A DNA stretch of 64,000 bases from Mucilaginibacter straminoryzae (lineage in GTDB: Bacteria; Bacteroidota; Bacteroidia; Sphingobacteriales; Sphingobacteriaceae), in assembly GCF_022953055.1 (NCBI RefSeq), contig NZ_JALJEJ010000010.1, forward strand, positions 88,611 through 152,610, read 5' to 3'. The notes below the pieces were generated by a model, which was given only the letters and a program-made list of their open reading frames with translations, was not told the DNA's origin and searched no databases. Positions 55,166 through 63,776 of the stretch are shown piece after piece (the stretch's first letter is position 1; every line of letters begins with the position of its first letter). The position numbers and the translations under genes are program-made.

Positions 55166-55360
55166 TTAGATTACTTTTACATTAATCGCGCTCGGGCCTT
55201 TACGGCCTTCTTCTACATCGTAGCTTACCCGATCGTTATCGCGGATCTCACCGATAAGCCCTGTAGCGTGAACGAAAATTTCGTTCCTGTTGTCATTCTG
55301 TGAAATAAATCCAAAACCTTTTTGATTGTTGAAAAATTTCACTGTTCCTTCTTTTTGCAT
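55166..55360 (-). CDS. cspA: Cold shock domain protein (CspA family)
   Basis: 64 residues, a single nucleic acid-binding OB fold. RNP1-like KGFGFI (about 14-19) and RNP2-like IFVHAT (about 28-33) are intact. Acts as RNA chaperone. The 280 nt upstream is very A/T-rich and empty of genes, compatible with a long regulatory leader. Confidence 0.94.
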   Translation of the reverse strand: MQKEGTVKFFNNQKGFGFISQNDNRNEIFVHATGLIGEIRDNDRVSYDVEEGRKGPSAINVKVI

Positions 55361-55644
55361 TATTTTATTTTTTAATAAGTTGTAAATATAAAAATATTTT
55401 TTGGTTTTTGTATTGTTATTTAAAATAAATTTTGGTTCGATTCGGGATTAGCTATACTTAAGAGAATTTGGGGCAGTAGTTATTTGGTTGACTATTGCTT
55501 TAAGTCTATAAGTATCTTTATAGGTTATTTCTCTTTTAACGAAATACAATTCGGTATCCGCACGGATAGTGTTCTGCAATCAAACAGAAATCCCTGATAA
55601 TACGTTGATAAGGAACTGCTGATTTTTTTTCAGTAATTTATCAA
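55361..55644. other. A/T-rich gene-free region upstream of cspA and the FAD protein
   Basis: No ORF or RNA gene found. A loose TAtcTTTA with upstream TTTG on the plus strand may be the promoter of the FAD gene. Confidence 0.3.
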
Positions 55645-57360
55645 TTGAAAGCCGATCAACTCACTATCGCGATACTTGGCGGTGGGCCAAGTGCGCTTTT
55701 TATGTATAAACGACTGGTCGAATGCGGCCATTCCGGACTGGAAATTCACATCTATGAAAAAGGTGATAGGCTGGGCCCCGGTATGCCTTACAGCCACCTC
55801 GGCGCTAACGACGAGCATATTACCAATGTTTCAGGAAATGAGATTCCGGACCTGGTTACGCCGGTAGCGGAATGGATTAATACAGTTCCTAAAGATACAC
55901 TTCGCAAATATCGCATCGACGCCAATACGTTTAACGCCTATAAAACACTGCCACGCTTACTATTTGGGCAATACCTGGCAGACCAGTTTAAGCTTTTGCA
56001 GCAACAGGCCAAGAAAAACGGGATAGAAACGCAGGTGTTTTATAACAGTGCCGTTTCCGATATAATGGATGATCCTGACCTTCAGCAAGTAATCGTTACG
56101 GTTGGCGATGAGCACACGCAGAAAAGTTATGACCGTGTAATTGTGTGTACCGGTCATTACTGGCCTAAAACCTACGAAGATAAAATTTCTGGTTATTTTG
56201 ATTCGCCTTACCCGCCTGCAAAATTAAAATTCAGCGCTGATTATGCCATTGCCATACGTGGTTCCTCATTAACGGCTATCGATGCTATCCGCACCCTGGC
56301 CCGTCAGAACGGCAGTTTTAAAAAGGGCAGGAACGGGATATTAAAATATAAGCTGAAGTCGGAAAGTAACGGATTCCGTATCGTGATGCATTCGCGAAAC
56401 GGGCTATTGCCGGCCCTTCGCTTTCATCTGGACGATTCCCACCTTGGAAAAAATACAGTCTTGTCTGCGGAAGAAGTTGCTTCGATAAGACAAGCGAATG
56501 ATGGATTTTTGCCGCTGGATTATGTTTTCGAAAAGAACTTTAAAGAAGGCGTGCGAAAGAACGACCCAGAATTTTATGAACGTATCCGGGACTTGTCGAT
56601 GGAGCAGTTTGTCAATATGGTGATGGAGTTGCGCGAAAGGCTCGACGCCTTTAAGTTGCTTGCTGCCGAGTTTTCAGAAGCCGAGAAATCGATCAAAAGG
56701 CGCGAATCTATTTACTGGAAAGAAATGCTGGGTGTACTAAGTTTTGCAATGAACTACCCCGCGAAGTATTTTTCTGCCGAAGATATGCTGCGTATGCAAC
56801 GGGTATTGATGCCGCTGATTGCGGTGGTTATTGCGTATGTACCCCAAAGTTCTGCCGCAGAAATGCTGGCGATGCACCAGGCCGGCTGCCTGGATATTGT
56901 AGCAGTTGGTACAGATAGCAAGGTTGAACCTGTAGGAGAAGGGGGAATTATATTTCATTATACCGATGAGGATAACGTTCAACATAGCAATACTTACCGT
57001 GTTTTTGTAGACTGCATAGGGCAACCCCATCTTTCTTACGAAGAGTTGCCTTATCCTGGTTTGTTCAATAATAAAACGGTCAGTCCGGCACGGCTTTACT
57101 TCCGCGATCGGCAGCTGGCCATGGAGGAAAAGAATAAGGGCAATGATAAGGTAAAAGAAGATCGTGAGGGGCGCTACTACTTGTTGGTTCCCGGTATTAC
57201 CATTAATGATAGCTTCCAGGCGGTAGACGAATACAATGCGCTGAACGAGCGGATCTATGTTATGGCGGTGCCGTTCATCGGTGGTTTCAACCCGGATTAC
57301 TCGGGCCTCGATTTTGGTGAAGCCGCTTCAGCAACAATTATTAAAGCATTGGTTGCGTAA
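55645..57360 (+). CDS. FAD/NAD(P)-binding protein (large hydroxyacylglutathione/FAD-NAD domain type)
   Basis: 571 residues. Begins with the dinucleotide fold (LTIAILGGGPSALFMYKRL, with GGGPSA at about 12-17) and contains PGMPYSHLGANDEHITNVSG and VIVCTGHYW, typical of the FAD-NAD(P)-binding (PF13454) family. Starts with TTG at 55645 because no ATG lies before the nucleotide-binding motif; the next ATG is at codon 20. First gene of a group with DUF1543 and an SDR. Substrate unknown. Confidence 0.8.
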   Translation: MKADQLTIAILGGGPSALFMYKRLVECGHSGLEIHIYEKGDRLGPGMPYSHLGANDEHITNVSGNEIPDLVTPVAEWINTVPKDTLRKYRIDANTFNAYKTLPRLLFGQYLADQFKLLQQQAKKNGIETQVFYNSAVSDIMDDPDLQQVIVTVGDEHTQKSYDRVIVCTGHYWPKTYEDKISGYFDSPYPPAKLKFSADYAIAIRGSSLTAIDAIRTLARQNGSFKKGRNGILKYKLKSESNGFRIVMHSRNGLLPALRFHLDDSHLGKNTVLSAEEVASIRQANDGFLPLDYVFEKNFKEGVRKNDPEFYERIRDLSMEQFVNMVMELRERLDAFKLLAAEFSEAEKSIKRRESIYWKEMLGVLSFAMNYPAKYFSAEDMLRMQRVLMPLIAVVIAYVPQSSAAEMLAMHQAGCLDIVAVGTDSKVEPVGEGGIIFHYTDEDNVQHSNTYRVFVDCIGQPHLSYEELPYPGLFNNKTVSPARLYFRDRQLAMEEKNKGNDKVKEDREGRYYLLVPGITINDSFQAVDEYNALNERIYVMAVPFIGGFNPDYSGLDFGEAASATIIKALVA

Positions 57361-57366
57361 TCAACG

Positions 57367-57936
57367 ATGGAGACAGTGAAATTATTTATGGTATTGTTGG
57401 GGTCAAAAGGCCCAGGACGAACGGTAGAACAGCACGATTTCTTTTTCGGTATTGGTCACACCCTGAAAGAGCTGGTACCACAAATGCACCAATTCTGGCC
57501 CGAGGCTGGTGATACACTGCATATAGACGGCTGGCGCGAAATAACGCATGTGGATGGCTATGCGGTAAGCGTAATACCTGCAGATCAGCCGAACACCGGG
57601 AATACAAAACGTTTATTTTTTGTGAATCTTGGCGGTTATCTTACCGGTAAACTGGAAGAGCAACATTATACTTTGCTAATGGTGCAGGATGACCGTAAAG
57701 GGGCAGTGAAGTTTTCTACCACTACCCAGTTTTTTAAACAACATAGTATCGCAAAAGTGAAGGGTGCGAGTGCGCATATCGACGAAAAATACGGCATTGA
57801 TGTAGACGAAGTTTACCGCATTGAAGATGTGTTATCTGCGGAAGATAAAGCACGCTACCGCATAGCGCTCGTGCCGCAGGCCGATGGCGTTGAAGACCAG
57901 ATCAACCTGGGTTATTACAAACTTGATAAATTATAA
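57367..57936 (+). CDS. DUF1543 domain protein
   Basis: 189 residues. LFMVLLGSKGPGRTVEQHDFFFG is the conserved DUF1543 start. Domain repeats once in weak form in the second half. Six nt after the FAD-protein gene, so one operon. Function unknown. Confidence 0.8.
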   Translation: METVKLFMVLLGSKGPGRTVEQHDFFFGIGHTLKELVPQMHQFWPEAGDTLHIDGWREITHVDGYAVSVIPADQPNTGNTKRLFFVNLGGYLTGKLEEQHYTLLMVQDDRKGAVKFSTTTQFFKQHSIAKVKGASAHIDEKYGIDVDEVYRIEDVLSAEDKARYRIALVPQADGVEDQINLGYYKLDKL

Positions 57937-58000
57937 ACAGTATAAGCGCTTGCAAAAGCATATTGCATAACGGATATTTAATGTTTCAGAACCTGTAGTA

Positions 58001-59413
58001 ATGAGAATTCTTTTAACGGGCGTTACCGGCTATATCGGCAAAAGACTGCTCCCTGTACTTTTAGAAGCCGGGCATCAGGTGATTTGTGTGGTGAGGGACA
58101 AGGGCAGGGTAGACCTGAAAAAATATCAATCGCATCAGGTAGAACTGATCGAATGCGATTTGCTGAACAGGGAAACACTCGAAAGGCTTCCGAAAAATGT
58201 GGATGCCGCTTATTACCTGGTGCATTCCATGAACGGCGAAGATTTCGAGAGCCGCGAAAAAGCATCAGCAGAAAACTTTACCCGCTATTTAGACCAGACC
58301 GAAGCCTGTCAACTGATCTATCTGGGCGGCATTGTAAACAGCAAAGTATTGTCGCCCCATTTATCATCCAGAAAAGCTGTAGAAGACGCGCTAAGGCAGG
58401 GTAGCGTTCCGGTAACTGCATTAAGGGCCGGTATTATTGTTGGCTCGGGCAGTGCATCTTTCGAAATTATCAGGGATCTGGTAGAGAAGTTGCCTGTGAT
58501 GATTACGCCTAAATGGCTGAACACCCGTTGCCAGCCGATAGCGATCAGGAATGTAATCCAGTTCCTTTCTGGGGTATTGAACGATGATTCAACCCATGGG
58601 CAACACTATGATATTTGCGGTCCGGATACCCTAACCTATAAGCAGATGTTGTTGCAATTTGCAGAGGTTCGTCAGTTAAAGCGAAAAATTTTTGTGGTAC
58701 CGGTCATGACACCGCGGATTTCTTCCTATTGGCTGTACTTCATGACGTCGACATCTTATCGCCTGGCAGTAAACCTGGTGGATAGTATGAAAATTGATGT
58801 GATCGGGACGCCTAATCATCTGGCAGAACATTTAAATATCGAGTTGATCCCGTATAAGGAATCCATCAGGATGGCCTTCGATAAAATAGAGCAAAATATG
58901 GTTTTGTCGTCATGGAACGATGCGGGAAGCGCTGTCTTTGAACAGGGCTTAGCGGCCCATATTGAGGTGCCAGAGTTTGGCGTTTTCCAGGACAAAAAAG
59001 TGGAGGAGGCGAAGGATGCTGCCCGTTCCGAAGAAAAGATATTTGCCATCGGCGGCCGCTCGGGTTGGTATTACGCAAACTGGCTTTGGGCATTCAGGGG
59101 ATGGCTCGATCGTTTGTTTGGCGGCGTTGGCTTGCGTCGCGGCCGTAAAAATGCGAGTGAGGTAAGTCCGGGTGATGCCTTGGATTTTTGGCGGGTGATT
59201 TTGGCCGACAAGGAAACAAAAAGATTATTGCTTTATGCAGAAATGAAATTGCCGGGAGAAGCGTGGCTGGAGTTTTGCATCGACGAGGAGAATAAGGTAC
59301 ATCAAACTGCTACCTTCAGGCCGCACGGGTTAGCGGGCAGGTTATACTGGTATGCCATGCTGCCTTTTCACCATTTTATCTTCAGAGGTATGTTAAGCGA
59401 GATTGTGAAGTAA
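58001..59413 (+). CDS. NAD(P)-dependent epimerase/SDR-like protein with C-terminal DUF2867
   Basis: 470 residues. N-terminal Rossmann GVTGYIGKRLLPVL (about 7-20), SDR-like YLVHSMNGEDF and YLGGIV; C-terminal about 150 residues form DUF2867 (FAIGGRSGWYYANWLWAFRG ... PFHHFIFRGMLSEIV). This domain pair is typical of YlbE/YbjT-like quinone or membrane-linked oxidoreductases. 64 nt downstream of the DUF1543 gene. Confidence 0.88.
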   Translation: MRILLTGVTGYIGKRLLPVLLEAGHQVICVVRDKGRVDLKKYQSHQVELIECDLLNRETLERLPKNVDAAYYLVHSMNGEDFESREKASAENFTRYLDQTEACQLIYLGGIVNSKVLSPHLSSRKAVEDALRQGSVPVTALRAGIIVGSGSASFEIIRDLVEKLPVMITPKWLNTRCQPIAIRNVIQFLSGVLNDDSTHGQHYDICGPDTLTYKQMLLQFAEVRQLKRKIFVVPVMTPRISSYWLYFMTSTSYRLAVNLVDSMKIDVIGTPNHLAEHLNIELIPYKESIRMAFDKIEQNMVLSSWNDAGSAVFEQGLAAHIEVPEFGVFQDKKVEEAKDAARSEEKIFAIGGRSGWYYANWLWAFRGWLDRLFGGVGLRRGRKNASEVSPGDALDFWRVILADKETKRLLLYAEMKLPGEAWLEFCIDEENKVHQTATFRPHGLAGRLYWYAMLPFHHFIFRGMLSEIVK

Positions 59414-59550
59414 GCCCGGGCGACGGATGGATTAATCTTCCAGCGTTTATATGATAACTGCACATCCGTCGGTTACGTTTCTGTATTATATTTTAAGTGA
59501 AGCACTTGTTTTTCATTCAGATCCCCATCCGTAATACGCCTTAAAAAGAA

Positions 59551-59558
59551 TAACTTTG
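59551..59558 (+). promoter_or_regulatory. Minus-7 element of the DEAD-like gene
   Basis: TAacTTTG 29 nt before the ATG at 59588. No minus-33 match. Confidence 0.4.
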
Positions 59559-59587
59559 TTGCCCTCCGGGGATTTTAAATATCAGAT

Positions 59588-60883
59588 ATGGCGTGGTTAG
59601 AAAAATTAAAGCTGAAAAAAGGCTTAATTCAATCTTTAAATGAAGCAGGTTTCGTTGCTCCTAAAGAAATTCAGCAAAAAACGTTAGCGCGCATTAACGG
59701 CGGTCAGGATGTAATAGCCATTGGCCCCGAGGGCTGCGGTAAAACCACTACCTATATATTAGCCGCGCTCAATAAGTTTAATTATACGCCAGATGGTGTG
59801 CCCAAAGTTTTAATACTGATGCCTGATAAAGAAAGGGTAGAAGAGGTAATTGCTAAAATTGGCGAGCTGAATAAGAATAAAACGCTATCGATTGTCCCGT
59901 TATTTGCTACGCCGGGTATAGAGGCCCAGATGGATGCCATGGCCGATGGCGCCGATATTGTGGTTGCCACACCAGACCGGGCGCGTGCCATTTACCTGAA
60001 ACTTGGCCTGGATGTAAATAAAATAGAGTTGCTGGTGATTGATGATGCCGAACTGATTGTTAAGCAAGGTTTGCAACTGCCCGTTGCCGAACTGGCGGAC
60101 AGCATCCCACGGTGCCAACACCTGGTCTTTACCGAAGTTATGCACGAGCGATTGAACAAGATGATAGCTCCTTTTATGAAACAGCCTGCTATCATCGAGG
60201 TTGAAGAAATAGGGGAGCCCCAGTTTGAAATGCATTCGCAGATCTTATATCTGCTGCCCAACTTTGGTACTAAGGTAAACCTCCTGAACTTGTTTATGCA
60301 GGATGATGAAATGTTTACCAGGGTAGTGCTATTTGTGAATACCCGCCCGACTGCCGAGAAACTTTACAAAAGCTTGCATGACCGTAAAAGTACCGTGGCC
60401 ATACTAAATCCGTGGTTTTTTGATATGGACGGGTTTACGTCGATGGGTGAATTTAAAAGTTCAGCTACCCGGGTACTGATTGTTGTTAACGAGGGGCAAC
60501 AGCAATTAGATCTGGATGACATCCCATTCCTGATCCATTTCGAATTACCGGTGGAGAAAGAAACCTACATCAATCGGATGATTACTAATGCTGAAGGTGT
60601 TGAAAATGAAACCATGGCGATTACCTTCGCAACAGATCTGGAATTAACCGCAGTTAAAAAAATTGAACAGGCTACAGGAAGGAAAATTCCACCTGGAGAG
60701 TTGCCTGAAGATTTGATCATTGAAAAAGAGCGCACTTCTGCTGACGTTGCTCCTAAGAAGCCTGCGAAAACTAACGCTGATGCTCCCGGAGCAGCATTCC
60801 ATGAAAAGAAAGCCAGCAATGCCAAAACCTATAATTACAGGGCCGGTGTAAAAGCCAAGATGAATAATAAGAAAAAGCACTAA
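59588..60883 (+). CDS. DEAD-box helicase-like protein with degenerate motifs
   Basis: 431 residues with the two-RecA fold of DEAD-box RNA helicases: Q-motif region (AGFVAPKEIQQKTL), Walker A AIGPEGCGKTTT (about 44-55) and ATPDRA (127-132). The later motifs are decayed: DEAD reads DDAE (152-155), SAT reads FTEV (181-184), motif V and the HRxGRxxR motif VI (here YINRMITNAEG, 327-336) are not recognisable. A basic C-terminal tail (AKMNNKKKH) follows. Active unwinding is doubtful; an RNA-binding scaffold or regulated variant is possible. Confidence 0.8.
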   Translation: MAWLEKLKLKKGLIQSLNEAGFVAPKEIQQKTLARINGGQDVIAIGPEGCGKTTTYILAALNKFNYTPDGVPKVLILMPDKERVEEVIAKIGELNKNKTLSIVPLFATPGIEAQMDAMADGADIVVATPDRARAIYLKLGLDVNKIELLVIDDAELIVKQGLQLPVAELADSIPRCQHLVFTEVMHERLNKMIAPFMKQPAIIEVEEIGEPQFEMHSQILYLLPNFGTKVNLLNLFMQDDEMFTRVVLFVNTRPTAEKLYKSLHDRKSTVAILNPWFFDMDGFTSMGEFKSSATRVLIVVNEGQQQLDLDDIPFLIHFELPVEKETYINRMITNAEGVENETMAITFATDLELTAVKKIEQATGRKIPPGELPEDLIIEKERTSADVAPKKPAKTNADAPGAAFHEKKASNAKTYNYRAGVKAKMNNKKKH

Positions 60884-60929
60884 GACCAATGGTTGGTTAG
60901 GGATATATGCCTACGCGGAGCCTCTTATT

Positions 60930-61154
60930 TTATTTGACAAAAGAGGTAGAGATATAAAGGTCTTCCACCTTTTTTCTTGCCCATTCTGTTTTACGAAGAA
61001 ACTTCAGGCTGGATTTAATGCTCGGGTTATCATTAAAACAGTTGATTCGAATGCGAGTCCCCAGTTCCGGCCAGCCATAATAAGCCACCAGTTCATTTAG
61101 TATGGCTTCTAAAGTTTTACCATGAAGCGGGTTATTGGCTTGCTGTTGCGTCAT
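60930..61154 (-). CDS. VF530-family (DUF2132) DNA-binding protein
   Basis: 74 residues. NPLHGKTLEAILNELVAYYGW and PSIKSSLKFLRKTEWARKKVE are the conserved core of the VF530 family, small helical proteins that bind nucleic acid in the structure known from Vibrio. Transcribed alone, convergent with the DEAD-like gene. Confidence 0.88.
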   Translation of the reverse strand: MTQQQANNPLHGKTLEAILNELVAYYGWPELGTRIRINCFNDNPSIKSSLKFLRKTEWARKKVEDLYISTSFVK

Positions 61155-61264
61155 GCGTAAAAGTAATATAATTCTGCGCAGGCGTTTTCATGCTTTTAGC
61201 CGAAGGTCCACTAAGAAAACGCGTGCGGTTCGGAAAGAAAGAACCAGGCGTTTAAGAAATGGTT

Positions 61265-61549
61265 CTACGGAACAGATTTCCAGATCTTAAAGGTGTTCTC
61301 ATACACTCCTTCCTCATCACGAATGATCAACGATAGATCATGCTTGCGTACCGGTACCTCTTTATCAACCGTTAGGTAAATCTGCTGAAGTAATGAGCCC
61401 AAACGGTGCTCGACATCGAATTTTGAAATAGAAACAATAATTTGATTAGCTACAGTACTTACCGTGCCGACAACAATTAAGTGGTTTTTGATCAGGTGCC
61501 CAACTGTCTGGCTAAGTTCTGCAAATTGTGAAAAATGTAGCGGGTTCAT
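61265..61549 (-). CDS. Hypothetical small protein
   Basis: 94 residues from the ATG at 61549. Contains an alternating hydrophobic segment (LIVVGTVSTVANQIIVSISKF) that suggests a beta-rich core. No family recognised. Located between VF530 and the HxlR gene on the same strand. Confidence 0.5.
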   Translation of the reverse strand: MNPLHFSQFAELSQTVGHLIKNHLIVVGTVSTVANQIIVSISKFDVEHRLGSLLQQIYLTVDKEVPVRKHDLSLIIRDEEGVYENTFKIWKSVP

Positions 61550-61725
61550 TGGCAATTCTCCTCGTACAAAGTTATTGTTGAAATTTACTTCTCTTAGTTG
61601 TAACGCTTGGACTCGGTGAGGTATTGTAAGCAGCGGAGATTTTTTGTAAAGATTGCGCGATCTGGTAATTGTATTAGATAGTTAGACCTTAAGCAGGATA
61701 ATAGCAAGGTAATCTGTCTGATTAG

Positions 61726-62109
61726 CTAAACGTTTTCCGGATCAATTGGTGATGGTGCGTATTGTTTCATAATAACCTTACGCAGTCGCTCCTGATGCTC
61801 GTCACCCCATAAGCCAATCGCAGAAATCAACGGAATAAGTGTCTTGCCAAAGTCAGTAAGACGATATTCTACTTTTGGAGGCATTACAGGGTAGATTATT
61901 CTAGTCACTAACTCATGATCTTCAAGCTCTTTCAACTGTACATTCAGCACTCGTCTGGTAGCGTCCGGGATCTTACGTTGCAGTTCACTGGGCCTTAAGT
62001 TGCCTTCGTGAATGAACCATAGCATACGTATCTTCCATTTGCCATATAGTACTTCACCAACCAGATCAAGGCCGCATTTAAGGTTCGGTATCAGTTTCCT
62101 CTCGTACAT
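61726..62109 (-). CDS. HxlR-family transcriptional regulator
   Basis: 127 residues with a winged helix (LRPSELQRKIPDATRRVLNVQLKEL, about 38-62), CGLDLVGEVLYGKWKIRML at the start. HxlR proteins sense thiol or electrophile stress. Divergent from the SDR gene across 134 nt, which it likely controls. Confidence 0.9.
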   Translation of the reverse strand: MYERKLIPNLKCGLDLVGEVLYGKWKIRMLWFIHEGNLRPSELQRKIPDATRRVLNVQLKELEDHELVTRIIYPVMPPKVEYRLTDFGKTLIPLISAIGLWGDEHQERLRKVIMKQYAPSPIDPENV

Positions 62110-62181
62110 ACCGTAAAGTTAAACCTATAGCCCAACCCATGCAATAGGGGAGAAATTTATCCCTATCTGAATCATAACCCC

Positions 62182-62206
62182 GTACTTGTGATGAGCTAAG
62201 GTACTT
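62182..62206. promoter_or_regulatory. Direct GTACTT repeats between HxlR and SDR genes, candidate operator
   Basis: GTACTT at 62182-62187 and again at 62201-62206, start-to-start 19 nt, with a third GTAC at 62216. Spacing of about two helical turns fits dimeric winged-helix binding. Confidence 0.45.
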
Positions 62207-62243
62207 CAGAGATTTGTACAAAGAATTTTAAATACAAGCTAGA

Positions 62244-63026
62244 ATGGATTATCAAAATGAGCTATCAGGCAAAATTGCGCTGGTAACAGGAGGTACAAAA
62301 GGGGCCGGTAAGGCTATTGCGGAAAGGCTGTTGCAAGCTGGTGCCACTGTAATTATAACGGCAAGAAATACTCCTGAAAAAGAAAATAGCAGCCTGCATT
62401 TTATCGCTTCCGATTTAAGCAAGGCAGAAGATGCGCAAAAGGTAATCAGCGAAGTGCTGTCAACCTATGGCAGGCTGGATATCCTGGTTAACAATCTTGG
62501 CGCTTCGTCGACACCCGCCGGTGGTTTTTCAGCATTGAGTGATGATGATTGGTTATCAACGCTTCAAGCTAATTTGCTTGCTCCTGTCAGGCTTGACCGG
62601 GGATTTTTACCACAAATGATTGACCGAAAAAGTGGAGTTATCATTCACATCGCTTCCATCCAGGGCAAATTGCCGCTATACGATTCTACCTTGCCTTATG
62701 CAGCTTCAAAAGCGGGATTAATCAATTACAGCAAAAGTTTGTCAAATGAAGTGACACCAAAAGGAGTCCGGGTATTAACTGTTTCGCCAGGGTGGATAAA
62801 TACAACAGCGTCTCTATCGTGGTTGGGTGAGATTGCAAGGAATGCAAATAGCACGATAGAAGAAGCGCAGCAAGGTGTTATGGATGCATTGGGTGGTATA
62901 CCTTACGGTAGGCCTGCCGAACCGGAAGAAGTAGCCGAATTGGTTGGCTTTCTGGTTTCACCAAGAGCCAATTACTTAACGGGAACAAATTTCGTCATAG
63001 ACGGAGGAACCATACCAACAATTTAA
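62244..63026 (+). CDS. Short-chain dehydrogenase/reductase
   Basis: 260 residues of a classical SDR. NADP-binding GGTKGAGKAIAERL, NNLG(ASS) motif, catalytic Ser and YxxxK in YAASKAGLINYSK (about 153-165), and C-terminal INGG-like (IDGGTIPTI). Substrate unknown. With the SnoaL protein it forms a stress- or xenobiotic-linked pair under the divergent HxlR regulator. Confidence 0.92.
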   Translation: MDYQNELSGKIALVTGGTKGAGKAIAERLLQAGATVIITARNTPEKENSSLHFIASDLSKAEDAQKVISEVLSTYGRLDILVNNLGASSTPAGGFSALSDDDWLSTLQANLLAPVRLDRGFLPQMIDRKSGVIIHIASIQGKLPLYDSTLPYAASKAGLINYSKSLSNEVTPKGVRVLTVSPGWINTTASLSWLGEIARNANSTIEEAQQGVMDALGGIPYGRPAEPEEVAELVGFLVSPRANYLTGTNFVIDGGTIPTI

Positions 63027-63058
63027 TAGCATAAAATTATATCTAAATAGCAAATACC

Positions 63059-63382
63059 ATGAATTTACCAACAGTAGTTACCCAATTAGTCAACGCGCAA
63101 AACAATTACGACAGCAAGACCTATGCAGAGTGTTTCACAGATACGGCTATAGTTCACGACGAAGGCAAGACTCATAATGGAAAGGAAGAAATTTACCAAT
63201 GGATTGAAGATGCCAACAAAAAGTACAAAAGTTTGATGAAACCACTAAAATATGAAGAATCCGCATCGAAAGGAATATTGATAGCAGAAGTATCCGGGAA
63301 CTTTACAGGAAGCCCTGTAGTTCTGCAATTTCATTTAGTATTCAAAGATAATTATATTGATTCTTTGAAAGTAACCGGATAA
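63059..63382 (+). CDS. SnoaL/NTF2-like protein
   Basis: 107 residues with the cone-shaped NTF2 fold. YAECFTDTAIVHDEGKTHNGKEEIYQWIE is characteristic of SnoaL-like proteins. 32 nt downstream of the SDR and probably cotranscribed. Confidence 0.85.
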   Translation: MNLPTVVTQLVNAQNNYDSKTYAECFTDTAIVHDEGKTHNGKEEIYQWIEDANKKYKSLMKPLKYEESASKGILIAEVSGNFTGSPVVLQFHLVFKDNYIDSLKVTG

Positions 63383-63448
63383 TGCTGGGTATAGACAAAG
63401 TTCTGCTTGAGCTGATATAACTTGGCGGGAATTGAGCAGGTTGTTCAT

Positions 63449-63485
63449 AAAAAAACCTCTGAACTTTCGGTTCAGAGGTTTTTAC
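63449..63485. terminator. Terminator shared by tRNA-Pro and the SnoaL gene
   Basis: CCTCTGAAC / GTTCAGAGG arms with five-base loop; A and T runs on both strands, so it can close the minus-strand tRNA transcript and the plus-strand gene. Confidence 0.88.
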
Positions 63486-63503
63486 GTTTGGTATCGCTTG
63501 TTG

Positions 63504-63577
63504 TCGGGATGGCAGGATTCGAACCTGCGGCCTCCACATCCCAAATGTGGCGCGATACCGGGCTACGCTACATCCCG
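63504..63577 (-). tRNA. tRNA-Pro (anticodon TGG)
   Basis: Cloverleaf on the minus strand: acceptor CGGGATG / CATCCCG with discriminator A, D-arm, anticodon stem CCACA / TGTGG around loop TTTGGGA (TGG at 34-36), T-arm with GTTCGAATC. 74 nt; CCA is not encoded. Confidence 0.96.
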
Positions 63578-63588
63578 TTTGCGTGGTG

Positions 63589-63619
63589 CAAAAGTACATC
63601 TATAAATGGCTTCTGCAAA
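63589..63619 (-). promoter_or_regulatory. Promoter of tRNA-Pro
   Basis: TTTG (63616-63619), 19 nt, TActTTTG (63589-63596) on the minus strand, with the start predicted near 63582, five nt before the mature tRNA end. Confidence 0.85.
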
Positions 63620-63776
63620 GTTTTTTTTCAAAAAAATGTAGTGTTAAAGTTTATTTAGGTTTAACATATTCATAATCAAATTCTTATTTACCAGAATTTT
63701 TTTTGTGCCGACATGGATTGTGTTAAAGGCATAGGCTAGGACTACGGCTAATCATGTTCAGTAGCCATTAAACGAA

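Noticed and set aside
63342..63658. ORFs overlapping tRNA-Pro on both strands
   Set aside because: They run through the tRNA gene and the terminator and have no family features.
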